A DNA stretch of 64,000 nt, from NCBI GenBank assembly GCA_021799275.1, contig JAJZAT010000002.1, forward strand, positions 65,293 through 129,292, written 5' to 3'. Position numbers and translations under genes: made by a program. Below the pieces are notes generated by a model. The model did not search any database. It saw only the letters and a program-made list of their open reading frames with translations, and was not told the DNA's origin. This document shows, in pieces, positions 1 through 8,088 of this stretch. This DNA is from Bacillota bacterium. GTDB taxonomy: Bacteria > Bacillota > Sulfobacillia > JAJZYS01 > JAJYTV01. Each line of letters begins with the position of its first letter. The stretch's first letter is position 1.

Positions 1-195
1 AGCCAGGGACAGCTCGAGATCGTTCGCGATCCTGACGGCGTACACATTGCGCCCGCCGCCGGTACGGACCTCATCGCGACCTCGGTGCTTGCGGGCATCG
101 ACGCGACCGAGGGGATCGACCTCTGTCCGCGATCTCCGGACATATGGCGATCCAAGCTGCCCAAGGCCTGCCTGAGCGGTACAGCACCCCGTTGA
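1..195 (+). CDS. Possible C-terminal end of an unknown protein (partial)
   Basis: Frame 1 is open from the window edge to a TGA at 193-195 and gives 64 residues (start SQGQLEIVRD, end LSGTAPR). No family is recognisable and the last third is Trp/Pro/Arg-rich without clear structure, so it could be a real gene end or chance openness in GC-rich DNA. From 196 to 338 I see no gene; the next coding region starts at 339. Confidence 0.3.
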   Translation, partial: SQGQLEIVRDPDGVHIAPAAGTDLIATSVLAGIDATEGIDLCPRSPDIWRSKLPKACLSGTAPR

Positions 196-338
196 CCTTC
201 GCCTCTGCACTCTGCGCCCGGGTCCGGTGCAAGGCACCGCCGGCCCGGGCGGCCTTGACGTGCTGCAAGGCCCTGCAGGCGTGTGCTCGCTCGCTGTAAC
301 GAATCGCACCTTGGCACGCCACTAGCTGTGCGGGAGGG

Positions 339-818
339 ATGGCCGTGGCAGGGCAGGACCTTGAGGCATGGTACGGTGCCGAAGGTCCCAGGGTCCTCCG
401 CTATCTCACGGGGCTCTGCCGTGACCCGGTGCTCGCCGAGGAACTGACGCAGGAGACCTTCCTGCAGGCCCTGATCTCCTGGCGCGGTTACCGCGGTGGC
501 GGCGAGCGGGCCTACCTCTTCGGCATCGCTCGCCGCGTGCTCGCGGGCCACCGGCGGCGCGAACGACGGCGCAGGGAAGCCGAGGCCAGGACCACGCCAC
601 CATCTGACGGGCCCCCCTCACCCTTCGCCCGCGGCGAAGACTGGCTGCCCCAGCTGGCGCCCGACGACGTCGTGCTGCTGCTGGAGCGCGCCCTGTGGCA
701 AAGACCCTACGCCGACATCGCGCAGGAGCTCGGCCGGAGCGAGAATTGGGCGCGTGTGCGCTACTTCCGGCTGCTCGCACGCATCAGGACCGATCTCGAG
801 GGAGGCGGCGAAGGATGA
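339..818 (+). CDS. ECF-type RNA polymerase sigma factor
   Basis: A 159-residue sigma-70 family protein of extracytoplasmic-function type. Region 2 lies in the first 75 residues (AEELTQETFLQAL is the typical core-binding helix) and region 4 in the last 45 residues, with a helix-turn-helix around YADIAQELGRSENWARVRYF. The two are joined by a Pro/Arg-rich linker. The ATG has a GGGAGGG Shine-Dalgarno a few bases upstream. Its TGA overlaps the ATG of the following anti-sigma gene (ATGA), so the two are translationally coupled. It should direct transcription of a stress or envelope regulon, usually including its own operon. The target regulon cannot be read from this window. Confidence 0.88.
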   Translation: MAVAGQDLEAWYGAEGPRVLRYLTGLCRDPVLAEELTQETFLQALISWRGYRGGGERAYLFGIARRVLAGHRRRERRRREAEARTTPPSDGPPSPFARGEDWLPQLAPDDVVLLLERALWQRPYADIAQELGRSENWARVRYFRLLARIRTDLEGGGEG

Positions 819-2317
819 CGCCTGAGCGGGAATGCGCCGTGGTCCAGGATCTTCTCCCTCTCCATCGCGACGGGCTGCTCTCGGCGGAGAGTGTCCGCTT
901 CGTCGAGGAGCACGTCGCCCGCTGTCCCTCCTGCCAGGCTCTGATCGGCCGGGTGCTGGCGACGCAGTCCGCCCTCGAGCAAGGTCGGGACGACCGTGAC
1001 CGACCCGAAGTCCAGACAGAGGGCTTCCTGCGACGCTGGCGGGCCCGCCGACGCCTGCTGGCCCTCCTGGCGCTGGGCTGCGTCGTGCTGGCGGGAGCCT
1101 TCGGCGCCCTGGCGGCGGTCCGCAGCCAGCCAAGCGCCCAAGGGCGCTATCGGACGTTCGTCGACTCCGTGCCGGGCTACGCAACGGCCGTGGCGACGGG
1201 GGCCGTGGTGCCGCTCGCGCAGACGGTGCGCATCGGCGGCGAGACGGTGACCCTCAAGGCCTTCTACGCCACCTATCTGGGCGCGTACCTCGTCTTCACG
1301 GCGGCCACGCCTGGGCGGCCTCCTGCGCTACCGTACCTCGAGGCCCAAGGGCAGGGCGCGCCGGAGAATGCCGGCGTGCCGACGCAATCGACGGCCATCG
1401 CGTCGGACGCGGCCGCCGGCTATTGGTCGCTGCCGGGGCTGCAGGTGCCTACGCCCCTCTCCGGGCGGACAGCCAGAACCACCCCGACCCGCGTCCTGGT
1501 CAAGGTTTCCCTCGGCGAAAGCGACACGGCGCGGCAGGTGGTACTGCGGATCCCCGCGTCCGCCTACCTGCCGCACGGCCAGGTGACGCTGCAGCGCGCC
1601 GCGACGTTCAGCGCGGACGGGCATGAGGTCCGCCTGGACGCACTCGAGATGTCGAGCGCGGGCACCCTCGTGCGCGGCGCGTTCCAGGGCGCAGGCCCCA
1701 CGCCGCAGCTCGACCTCAGGGGTTGCCCGGCGTTCATCGCGGGGCAGGGCTGCGGGACGATGGCGATCTGGACCCTGCCACTCCAGGCAGGCTGGCGGCC
1801 ATTCGTCATGGCGCTCGGATCGCCGACTGCGGAGGCCCTCAAGGCGCGGCAGGCCTCCTTGCCGCTCAAGGATCTGCTCGTCGAACGCACGTTCGCGATC
1901 AGCCGGACCATCCCGTGGCCCGCCAAGGCCTTGCCGGGACCCGGTTTCGCCAAGGGCGGCGTACTTCTGGGACGGACCGACTACGGCGATGTCCGGCTGA
2001 CCGCCGCGAATCCCTACGCGCTCTGGATCGCCACGACCAGCCGCGGCCACGGGCGCAGGATACCACCCCTGCAGTTGCGGACCGTGCAGATTACCTTGCC
2101 CGGCGGGGTAACGGCGCGGGCCGAGGTGGACTCGCTGGCGGAGACGGGCCCCTCGCCTGGTCCGGGCTTGCACCTCTTCGGGTACGAGGCCCAGGCCAGT
2201 TTCGAGAAGCCCGTGGCGCAGGCGCTTTGGCAGCAACCGGGCACGGCGCGCATCGCCTTCAGCATCGGCACCTACGCCGCGCACAACTTTGCCAAAGGCG
2301 CGATCTGGCGACCCTAG
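815..2317 (+). CDS. Membrane anti-sigma factor with zinc-finger and large outer domain
   Basis: 500 residues. The N-terminus carries an anti-sigma zinc-finger signature (EEHVARCPSC, the HxxxCxxC pattern), followed by one membrane segment near residues 85-110 (LLALLALGCVVLAGAFGALA) and about 390 residues predicted outside the cell. By family knowledge the cytoplasmic zinc-binding domain sequesters the ECF sigma factor encoded just upstream, with which it overlaps by four bases. The long outer domain is Gly/Pro/Thr-rich and could sense an envelope signal; it is much larger than the simple membrane tail of many anti-sigma factors. It resembles DUF4179-type anti-sigma proteins only in layout. The stop codon overlaps that of the convergent DoxX-like gene. 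Confidence 0.8.
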   Translation: MTPERECAVVQDLLPLHRDGLLSAESVRFVEEHVARCPSCQALIGRVLATQSALEQGRDDRDRPEVQTEGFLRRWRARRRLLALLALGCVVLAGAFGALAAVRSQPSAQGRYRTFVDSVPGYATAVATGAVVPLAQTVRIGGETVTLKAFYATYLGAYLVFTAATPGRPPALPYLEAQGQGAPENAGVPTQSTAIASDAAAGYWSLPGLQVPTPLSGRTARTTPTRVLVKVSLGESDTARQVVLRIPASAYLPHGQVTLQRAATFSADGHEVRLDALEMSSAGTLVRGAFQGAGPTPQLDLRGCPAFIAGQGCGTMAIWTLPLQAGWRPFVMALGSPTAEALKARQASLPLKDLLVERTFAISRTIPWPAKALPGPGFAKGGVLLGRTDYGDVRLTAANPYALWIATTSRGHGRRIPPLQLRTVQITLPGGVTARAEVDSLAETGPSPGPGLHLFGYEAQASFEKPVAQALWQQPGTARIAFSIGTYAAHNFAKGAIWRP

Positions 2318-2754
2318 CGGCTGGCCCGCAGCCCTGCCTGCCGGGCGACAGGCTGCGGCTTCGGCCGGGCCATGAGGGTGTCAAGTCCGAAACCCGTCTC
2401 GGGCTCGAGTGCCAGCGTGATGGCGAGCGCTGTCAGGCCGAGATCGCGGACGTAGAGGGATGTGCCGCCGCCGTTGATCATCAGCCCGAGCACGATCGAG
2501 GCGAGCATGGCGATGCTGAGCCAAGTCATCGGCCGGGTCCAGGCGCCCAGCAGAAGCATGCCGCCCACCGCGAAAAGTACGTAGCCATGCGCCAGGAGCA
2601 GCGGGATCACCGGCAGGAAGTGGAGCGGCGCGGGGACGTAGCCGGTCCACTGCGAGGGGTTCCAGAGCTCGCCGACACCGAAGTACAGGAGAACGCCCGC
2701 AAGGGCCACGCGAGCGAGCAGCGCACGCCAGGGGGCCAGGGAGTCTCGCATCAT
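2314..2754 (-). CDS. DoxX-family small membrane protein
   Basis: 146 residues with four hydrophobic segments in the DoxX arrangement: an N-terminal helix ending YFGVGELWNP, then helices around HFLPVIPLLLAHG, AVGGMLLLGAWTRPM and SIAMLASIVLGLMI. A GAGGTGG ribosome binding site lies 5 nt before the ATG chosen here; an ATG 33 bases further out is in frame but has no such site. It lies 10 bases downstream of the secreted-protein gene on the same strand, so the two are probably one transcript. Members are inner-membrane proteins of poorly defined role, sometimes linked to thiosulfate oxidation or oxidative stress. No substrate is evident. Confidence 0.7.
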   Translation of the reverse strand: MMRDSLAPWRALLARVALAGVLLYFGVGELWNPSQWTGYVPAPLHFLPVIPLLLAHGYVLFAVGGMLLLGAWTRPMTWLSIAMLASIVLGLMINGGGTSLYVRDLGLTALAITLALEPETGFGLDTLMARPKPQPVARQAGLRASR

Positions 2755-2764
2755 CACATCCACC

Positions 2765-3283
2765 TCACTTCTGCGTGATGTAGCCATGGGCGTCGGTCAG
2801 GACGAAGCCGTCGTCGCCGAGGTTCGCGTCCTGGCCGGGCGCGTCGTCGCCGTAACTCGTCTCGATCCAATACGCGTGGTCGCTCGAGAGGAAGTTCTGC
2901 TGCAAGGCGGTCCCGCCGCCGAGCTGGTTCGAGATCACGACCTTGCGCTCGCTTGGCGATACCTGGTGGATCGCGATCTGGAAGCCCGACTCCGCCTGGC
3001 TGAGCTGGGCAGCCTGGGTCGGATAGATCTCGTAGGTGAAGGGCGCGATTTGGGTCGAGCTCAGGAGGGGTCCGTGGCTCGGCTTCGCGGCGGAGCTCGA
3101 CGGGGCCTTGGTCTTCGCCTGACCAGCCGGCTTCGGCGCGGCGGCCGCCTGCGTTTTGGGCGCTGTCGCTGCGGAAAGCGCCACTCCGGGCACGGTCTTG
3201 GCGGAGGCGCCATGGAGCAGCAGGACCGTACCCGAGGCGAGGACAAGGGCGAGGGCGCCCAGGTGCGCAGCGCGGACGGACAA
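2765..3283 (-). CDS. Secreted or membrane-anchored protein of unknown function
   Basis: 172 residues from a TTG start preceded by GGGAGGA eight bases upstream (an in-frame ATG further upstream has no such site). A signal peptide or anchor is obvious (LGALALVLASGTVLLLHGASA), then a Lys/Ala/Pro-rich linker (residues about 35-75), then a compact domain containing FQIAIHQVSPSERKVVIS and a C-terminal GDDGFVLTDAHGY. No family was recognised. The linker and export signal suggest a wall- or surface-exposed domain. It is followed by the DoxX-like gene, probably in the same operon. Confidence 0.65.
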   Translation of the reverse strand: MSVRAAHLGALALVLASGTVLLLHGASAKTVPGVALSAATAPKTQAAAAPKPAGQAKTKAPSSSAAKPSHGPLLSSTQIAPFTYEIYPTQAAQLSQAESGFQIAIHQVSPSERKVVISNQLGGGTALQQNFLSSDHAYWIETSYGDDAPGQDANLGDDGFVLTDAHGYITQK

Positions 3284-3380
3284 CGTCTCATTCCTCCCTG
3301 GACACTCAGGATTGAGCACAAGCGTAAGGGACGACTATGAGACGAGCGTGAGGGATGGCGATGGCATTTCGCGATTGCTC

Positions 3381-3409
3381 TTGGCAGCCGAGCCAGCAGG
3401 TGCTACACT
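3381..3409 (+). promoter_or_regulatory. Sigma-A-like promoter of the 25-residue peptide gene
   Basis: TTGGCA (3381-3386), a 17-base spacer and TACACT (3404-3409) give four or five matches to each consensus hexamer with ideal spacing. Transcription would start near 3416, 25 bases before the small reading frame. Confidence 0.7.
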
Positions 3410-3440
3410 GCAGCTCACGTGCACCGAAGGAGGGAATGCC

Positions 3441-3518
3441 ATGCGTCGGACGCGCAAGATCGCCGCTGGGGTCGGTCTCTTGCTGTCCTGCGCCTGGTAT
3501 GGCCTAACGCCGCGCTGA
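3441..3518 (+). CDS. 25-residue lipopeptide-like small protein
   Basis: A very short frame, MRRTRKIAAG followed by VGLLLSCAWYGLTPR, with a strong GAAGGAGG ribosome binding site ending about 8 bases before the ATG. It has its own promoter (3381-3409) and a near-perfect terminator (3532-3570), so a dedicated transcript of about 150 nt is likely. The peptide has four basic residues at the N-terminus, a hydrophobic core and LLSC, which fits a lipobox; cleavage would leave a Cys-initiated nonapeptide. Possible roles are a pheromone-like or entericidin-like lipopeptide, a type I toxin, or a leader peptide. Function is unknown; that it is translated is inferred from the signals around it. Confidence 0.6.
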   Translation: MRRTRKIAAGVGLLLSCAWYGLTPR

Positions 3519-3531
3519 ACTTTCCGCGTGC

Positions 3532-3570
3532 GGCCCGGTCGGTCAGGCGATGACCGACCGGGCCCTTTTT
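3532..3570 (+). terminator. Rho-independent terminator after the small peptide gene
   Basis: A 14-base-pair perfect stem (5' arm 3532-3545, 3' arm 3551-3564), a five-base loop GGCGA and a T5 run. It separates the small transcript from the ABC transporter genes that start 33 bases later. Confidence 0.88.
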
Positions 3571-3602
3571 GTGTCCCTCCAGCACTGCGAAGGAGGTTTG
3601 TC

Positions 3603-4400
3603 ATGCTGGCCATCGAGTGCATCGACGTTGCCAAGTCGTTTCGTCCCGAAGGCGATTCGCCGTTTCGGCGCAAGCGGGGGAAGGTCGCCGCGCTCCAGGG
3701 CATCAGTTTCGCGATGCCCGAAGGCGAGTGCTTCGGCATCCTCGGACCCAACGGGTCCGGCAAGAGCACGCTCATCCGCCTGATGTGCACGTTGCTGCTG
3801 CCGGACAGCGGCCAGATGCGCGTCTTCGGCCGCGACGTGGTCACGGCGCCCCAGGAGGTGCGGCGCCTGATCCACCGCGTCTCGGTCGAGGCGTCGTTCT
3901 TCAAGAAGCTCTCGGCGCAGGAGAACCTCGACTACGCCGCCGGCCTCTACGGACTCGACCGCCAGACGGCGCGCCGGCGCGCCCAGGAGATCCTGGACCG
4001 CCTGGGCCTGCCGCGGGCCAAGTACCGGGCGCCACTCGAGGAGATGTCGCGCGGCCAGCAGCAGAAGGTGGCCATCGCCCGCGCGCTCCTCACCTCCCCC
4101 ACGCTGCTTCTGCTCGACGAGCCGACGACCGGTCTCGACCCGCGCTCCCGCCGCGACGTGCAGGCGTTCGTGGAGGACATCCGGCGGGACTACCGGGCCT
4201 CGATCGTGCTCTGCACGCACGACATGCAGGAGGCGCAGCGTCTCTGCGACCGCGTCGCGGTGCTGCGCGACGGCCGCTTCGTCGCCCTGGACACGCCCGA
4301 GGAACTCGCGGCGGCCCACGGTGGCGGCCAGGGACTCGAAGGTGCCTTTCTCGCCCTGACGGGCGAAGACCCGAACGACGAGGGGGAACTGGACGCTTGA
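3603..4400 (+). CDS. ABC transporter ATP-binding protein (ABC-2 export type)
   Basis: 265 residues with Walker A GPNGSGKST (48-56), signature MSRGQQQKV (about 148-156), Walker B LLLLDEPTTGLD (168-179) and switch histidine in CTHD (206). The ATG follows an AAGGAGG site. The sequence resembles NodI/drug-exporter-type ATPases. It hydrolyses ATP to power the permease encoded directly downstream; one ATPase plus one ABC-2 permease would form a homodimeric-type exporter. The exported substrate is unknown. The small peptide gene just upstream is separated by a terminator, so any link to it is speculative. Confidence 0.9.
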   Translation: MLAIECIDVAKSFRPEGDSPFRRKRGKVAALQGISFAMPEGECFGILGPNGSGKSTLIRLMCTLLLPDSGQMRVFGRDVVTAPQEVRRLIHRVSVEASFFKKLSAQENLDYAAGLYGLDRQTARRRAQEILDRLGLPRAKYRAPLEEMSRGQQQKVAIARALLTSPTLLLLDEPTTGLDPRSRRDVQAFVEDIRRDYRASIVLCTHDMQEAQRLCDRVAVLRDGRFVALDTPEELAAAHGGGQGLEGAFLALTGEDPNDEGELDA

Positions 4401-4426
4401 TCTCCCTGCGCAGCGAGGGACGCGCC

Positions 4427-5206
4427 ATGGGCGCGGTCATCTCGCGGAACTTCAGCCTGATTCGACGCTACCTCGGCTGGGAGGTCGTCTTCGCCTTCTA
4501 TAACGCCGTCAACGCCTTGACGATCGCCTTGATCGGTCTGGCGGAGCCAGGTCCCGGCCAAGGCGAGCGCGTGCTCTACCTCGCGATCGGCGCACTTCTC
4601 TGGAACTTCCTCTCGGTGCTCTTCTTCGAAATCTCGAACTCGGTGATGTGGGAGCGCTGGGAAGGCACGATCGAATACAGCTTCATGGCTCCTGTGCGCC
4701 GTATCACCTACCTTCTCGGCGTCTGCGCCTACGCGGTGGTGTACGGACTCGCCCGCACGCTCGTCGTACTGCTCGGCATCTTCCTTCTGTTCCACCTGCC
4801 GCTCGCCCACGCGGACATCGGCGGGGCACTCCTCGTCCTGGCGGCGGCCTCGCTCCCCTTCATCGGACTCGGTCTCCTCGGGGCCATCATGCCGATGCTC
4901 TCGGCGGAGCGGGGCGCGCAGGCGACGCAGGTCATCCAGGGGGTGCTGCTGCTCGTCAGCGGCATCTACTACCCGATCACGGTTCTGCCGCACTGGCTGC
5001 AGACCGTCGCGTGGTTCTCCCCCGCGACCTACACCCTGACCGCGGTGCGCCAGGCCGTGCTGCAAGGCACGGCGCCGGGCGCCCTGCTGACGACGATGCT
5101 CGGCCTGCTCGGCGCGGGTCTGATCCTCGTGCCGATCGGGCTCTGGGCGTTCCACATCGCGGAGCGCTACGCCCTGCGCACAGGCAAGCTGAAGCGCAAC
5201 GGCTAG
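4427..5206 (+). CDS. ABC-2 type transporter permease
   Basis: 259 residues, six predicted membrane segments and the ABC-2 family signature region near PVRRITYLLGVCAYAVVYG and GIYYPITVLPHWLQ. The ATG used here has GAGGGA six bases upstream. An alternative TTG at 4397 would overlap the ATPase stop and add ten residues. It forms the membrane channel for the ATPase encoded immediately upstream. The C-terminus is basic (TGKLKRNG), as expected for the cytoplasmic side. Confidence 0.87.
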   Translation: MGAVISRNFSLIRRYLGWEVVFAFYNAVNALTIALIGLAEPGPGQGERVLYLAIGALLWNFLSVLFFEISNSVMWERWEGTIEYSFMAPVRRITYLLGVCAYAVVYGLARTLVVLLGIFLLFHLPLAHADIGGALLVLAAASLPFIGLGLLGAIMPMLSAERGAQATQVIQGVLLLVSGIYYPITVLPHWLQTVAWFSPATYTLTAVRQAVLQGTAPGALLTTMLGLLGAGLILVPIGLWAFHIAERYALRTGKLKRNG

Positions 5207-5230
5207 GACTAGGCAGGAGGGATACTGCGC

Positions 5231-6001
5231 GTGCGGGATCTTGCGGATCGCGTCGCGATCGTGACCGGGGCCAGCCGCATGGCTGGCATCGGCGCCGCCA
5301 TCTGCCGGGAACTCCTGGGCCGGGGCGCACTGGTCTTCTTCACGCACTTCGAGTCCTACGACCGGGTCGCGGGGCTCCCTAGCGGCGGCGGCCCGCAGGC
5401 GCTGGAGGCCGACCTCCGGCGCCTCGGCCCCGTCGCATCCATGCCGCTCGACCTCAGAGCCGAAGGAGCGGCGGCCGAGTTGCTCGACGCCGTGGAGCGG
5501 GCGTTCGGGACGCCCTCCATCCTCGTCCACAACGCCGCCCACTGGGCGCCAACGAGTTTTCTCGATATCACCCAGGCACAGCTGGACGACCACCTAGGAG
5601 CCAACGCGTGCGGTCCCCTGCTGCTGTCGGCCCTCTTCGCGCGGCACGTCCTGGGAAGTGGCTGGGGCCGCATCGTCAGTCTCGTGTCCGGTCCCGACCA
5701 GAGCGGCGAGGCGGGCAATCTCGCCTACGGGGTGAGCAAGGGCGCGCTGAAGGCCATGACGCGCTACCTTGCCCTCGAACTGGCGCCGCATGGCGTCACG
5801 GTCAACGCCGTGGATCCAGGCCCCACCGACACCTTGTGGATGGATGAGGCCACAAGGCGCGAGGTGCTCGGGCGCTGCCCCTCGGGGCGTCTTGGCCGCC
5901 CCGAGGACGCCGCGCGGCTCGTCGGGTTTCTCGCGAGCGACGCAGCGGGCTGGGTCACGGGGCAGGTTTTAACGTCGGACGGCGGATTCTCCCTGGCCTG
6001 A
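5231..6001 (+). CDS. Short-chain dehydrogenase/reductase (SDR)
   Basis: 256 residues from a GTG start with AGGAGGG nine bases before it. Classical SDR features are all present: cofactor motif TGASRMAGIG (12-21), HNAA (100-103), catalytic Ser153, Tyr166 and Lys170 (YGVSK), PG after the fifth strand (VDPGPTDT) and the C-terminal GQVLTSDGGFSL. It resembles FabG-like 3-oxoacyl reductases, but the loop MAGIG is longer than in FabG proper, so the substrate is uncertain. It follows the ABC permease by 24 bases and may share its transcript. Confidence 0.85.
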   Translation: MRDLADRVAIVTGASRMAGIGAAICRELLGRGALVFFTHFESYDRVAGLPSGGGPQALEADLRRLGPVASMPLDLRAEGAAAELLDAVERAFGTPSILVHNAAHWAPTSFLDITQAQLDDHLGANACGPLLLSALFARHVLGSGWGRIVSLVSGPDQSGEAGNLAYGVSKGALKAMTRYLALELAPHGVTVNAVDPGPTDTLWMDEATRREVLGRCPSGRLGRPEDAARLVGFLASDAAGWVTGQVLTSDGGFSLA

Positions 6002-6004
6002 CCA

Positions 6005-6673
6005 CTAGGAGGGTCGCCCGTCCTGTCCGCTGTCGGCAGGGGTATCTTGGGCCTGCCCGTGCGTGTGCGCGACATCCGGAGAATCGTCTCCTTCCCGCGT
6101 CGCGGCTGCAGACGGCATTGCGCCAGTCTCCACATCCGGGACGCCTGGAACCGCGTGGGCCCGCGGCCCAGAGTGTTCGCGCTGCGCGCCTCGCGTCGGG
6201 GCGCGGCGCCCGACAATGATGATGGCTCCAAGCACCAGGACGAGCAGCAGCGCGGCGGGGATCATCAACGTGGCCATCTGTCCCGCGATGCTGGCGCCAG
6301 TGAGCAGGCCGGAGGCGTTTGGTCGCATCGGCAGGGATAGGCGTATCCTGAGTAGCGCGAAGAGGCCGAGCGCCACTTCGATCACGGCGCCTGCTCCGCC
6401 CAAGGCCGCTGCGAGCCGCACGCGGCGCAGGAGCCCTTCGATCAGCAGCCAGAGACTGCCCAGGAGGCCGGCGATGGCCAGGCTCAGATAGGCGCCTGTG
6501 AGCGCCTCGAGCACACCCGAGAGATGGTAGGCAAGCAGCACGGACTGCGAAAGCGTGAGGCCGATCGCGTGCGAAGCGCTGGGTGGCGGGACGACCTGGA
6601 CGACTCCGGCCCAGAGCAGGATGCTCGCGAGCAACCAGACGGCGGCGACGAGACCGCCAAGCGTGTTGCGCAT
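6005..6673 (-). CDS. Membrane protein of unknown function
   Basis: 222 residues with four hydrophobic segments (about 7-27, 45-75, 85-110, 130-155) and a hydrophilic, Thr/Gly/Asp-rich C-terminal tail of some 65 residues predicted to be cytoplasmic. The ATG has GAGGAGGG immediately upstream. No family was recognised. It is convergent with the SDR gene (three bases between stops) and divergent from the MFS gene. Confidence 0.65.
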   Translation of the reverse strand: MRNTLGGLVAAVWLLASILLWAGVVQVVPPPSASHAIGLTLSQSVLLAYHLSGVLEALTGAYLSLAIAGLLGSLWLLIEGLLRRVRLAAALGGAGAVIEVALGLFALLRIRLSLPMRPNASGLLTGASIAGQMATLMIPAALLLVLVLGAIIIVGRRAPTRGAQREHSGPRAHAVPGVPDVETGAMPSAAATREGDDSPDVAHTHGQAQDTPADSGQDGRPS

Positions 6674-6796
6674 GGCATGCCCTCCTCAAGGGGAATGGCA
6701 GGCATTTCGCCTCTGCTGCCCCTCCCCCTGCTGTTACCCCGATCGGCGGGCGGCTGATACAATTGGGTGGTCCGGTTGCAGGGAGGTCATCGAGCG

Positions 6797-7984
6797 TTGG
6801 CGCAGCACGGCTTTCCACGGGCGGTTCTCGCGACGGCATTCGCCACTATGATCGCTTTCATGGGGATTGGCGTCGTCGATCCCATCCTGGCCGAGATCGG
6901 CCGCGAGATGGGTGCGACCGACGCGCAGGTCGAGATGCTTTTTACGTCTTACATTGCGGTCATGTCCTTGGCCATGCTCATCTCCGGCGTTCTCTCGACG
7001 AGGCTGGGCGGCCGGCGCACCATGCTGCTCGGCCTCGGCGTCGTGGTCGTCTTCGCCACCCTCTCGGGGCTCTCGAACAGCGTCGGCGCCTTGGCGACGG
7101 CCCGCGGCTTCTGGGGGCTCGGCAACGCCCTCTTCACCTCGACCGCCCTCGTCATCATCGTCGGCCTCTCCACGGGCGGCACCGCACGGGCGATCACGCT
7201 CTACGAGGCCGCGCTCGGCCTCGGCATCTCCGCCGGGCCACTGCTCGGCGGCCTGCTCGGCAGCTTCAGCTGGCGCTTCCCCTTTTTCGGCACAGCCACC
7301 CTCATGCTGCTGGCACTGCTCGCGACCTACTTCACCGTGCACGAGCCCGAGCGAAAGGAGAAGCCGCGCACCGCCCGCGACATCTTCCAGGCGCTGGGCC
7401 ATCGGGACGTCCTGACGAACGCGCTCGCGGGGCTAGGCTACTCCTACGCCTTCTTCACGATCCTCACCTACTCGCCGATCTACCTGAGCCTGCCGCCGCT
7501 CGATCTGGGTTTCACCTACTTCGGCTGGGGCATCCTCGTCGCGCTGAGCTCCGTCGTCATCGTCAACTACCTGCGCCCGCGCGTCGGGCCGCTCAGACTC
7601 CTGCAGGTCAACATCCTGATCTTCGCGGTGCTGATGCTCGCCCTCGCGCTGGTGCGCGGCGTGTTGCCGGTCTTGGTGCTGATCGTGGTCTCGGGGCTCT
7701 TTTGCGGGATCGCCAATGCGCTCTTCACGACGATGGCCATCGAGGTCTCGCCGTTCAGCCGCTCGATCTCGTCCGGCACCTACAACTTCCTGCGCTGGGC
7801 GGGCGCCGCCGTGGCGCCGGTACTCTCGGGCTTCCTGGCCCAGACCGTCTCGCCGCAGCTGCCCTTCACCATCGCAGCCGCGATCCTTGTCGCCGCGACG
7901 GTCCTCCTGACGGTGCGCCAGCGTAGCCTGGCACAGGCTCTGGAGGCGGAGGCGGCGGTGTATGAGGGGGCATCGTCCGACTGA
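6797..7984 (+). CDS. MFS transporter
   Basis: 395 residues and about 12 membrane helices. The TTG start is chosen because GGGAGGT lies nine bases upstream; an in-frame GTG at 6767 lies before that site. The loop between helices 2 and 3 has the MFS motif SGVLSTRLGGRRTMLLG. The fold resembles drug/multidrug or sugar-efflux carriers, but substrate cannot be assigned. A TACAAT hexamer at 6758-6763 may be the -10 element. The gene stands alone between a divergent membrane protein and the CPBP protease. Confidence 0.82.
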   Translation: MAQHGFPRAVLATAFATMIAFMGIGVVDPILAEIGREMGATDAQVEMLFTSYIAVMSLAMLISGVLSTRLGGRRTMLLGLGVVVVFATLSGLSNSVGALATARGFWGLGNALFTSTALVIIVGLSTGGTARAITLYEAALGLGISAGPLLGGLLGSFSWRFPFFGTATLMLLALLATYFTVHEPERKEKPRTARDIFQALGHRDVLTNALAGLGYSYAFFTILTYSPIYLSLPPLDLGFTYFGWGILVALSSVVIVNYLRPRVGPLRLLQVNILIFAVLMLALALVRGVLPVLVLIVVSGLFCGIANALFTTMAIEVSPFSRSISSGTYNFLRWAGAAVAPVLSGFLAQTVSPQLPFTIAAAILVAATVLLTVRQRSLAQALEAEAAVYEGASSD

Positions 7985-8088
7985 CCATCGAGAGGACACC
8001 GCACAAGTTTATAAATAAATGGTAATCTAGGCTGTAGTTGTGGGGGCGGCAGGCATGCGCCGCCGTTAAGGAGCCGGGCTACGCCTTG

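Noticed and set aside
71-322. Minus-strand 83-codon frame at the left edge
   Set aside because: No SD, no recognisable motif, and it conflicts with the partial frame 1-195.
4190-5593. Minus-strand open frame of 467 codons
   Set aside because: Shadow of the ABC transporter and SDR genes, which have motifs, start sites and correct codon use.
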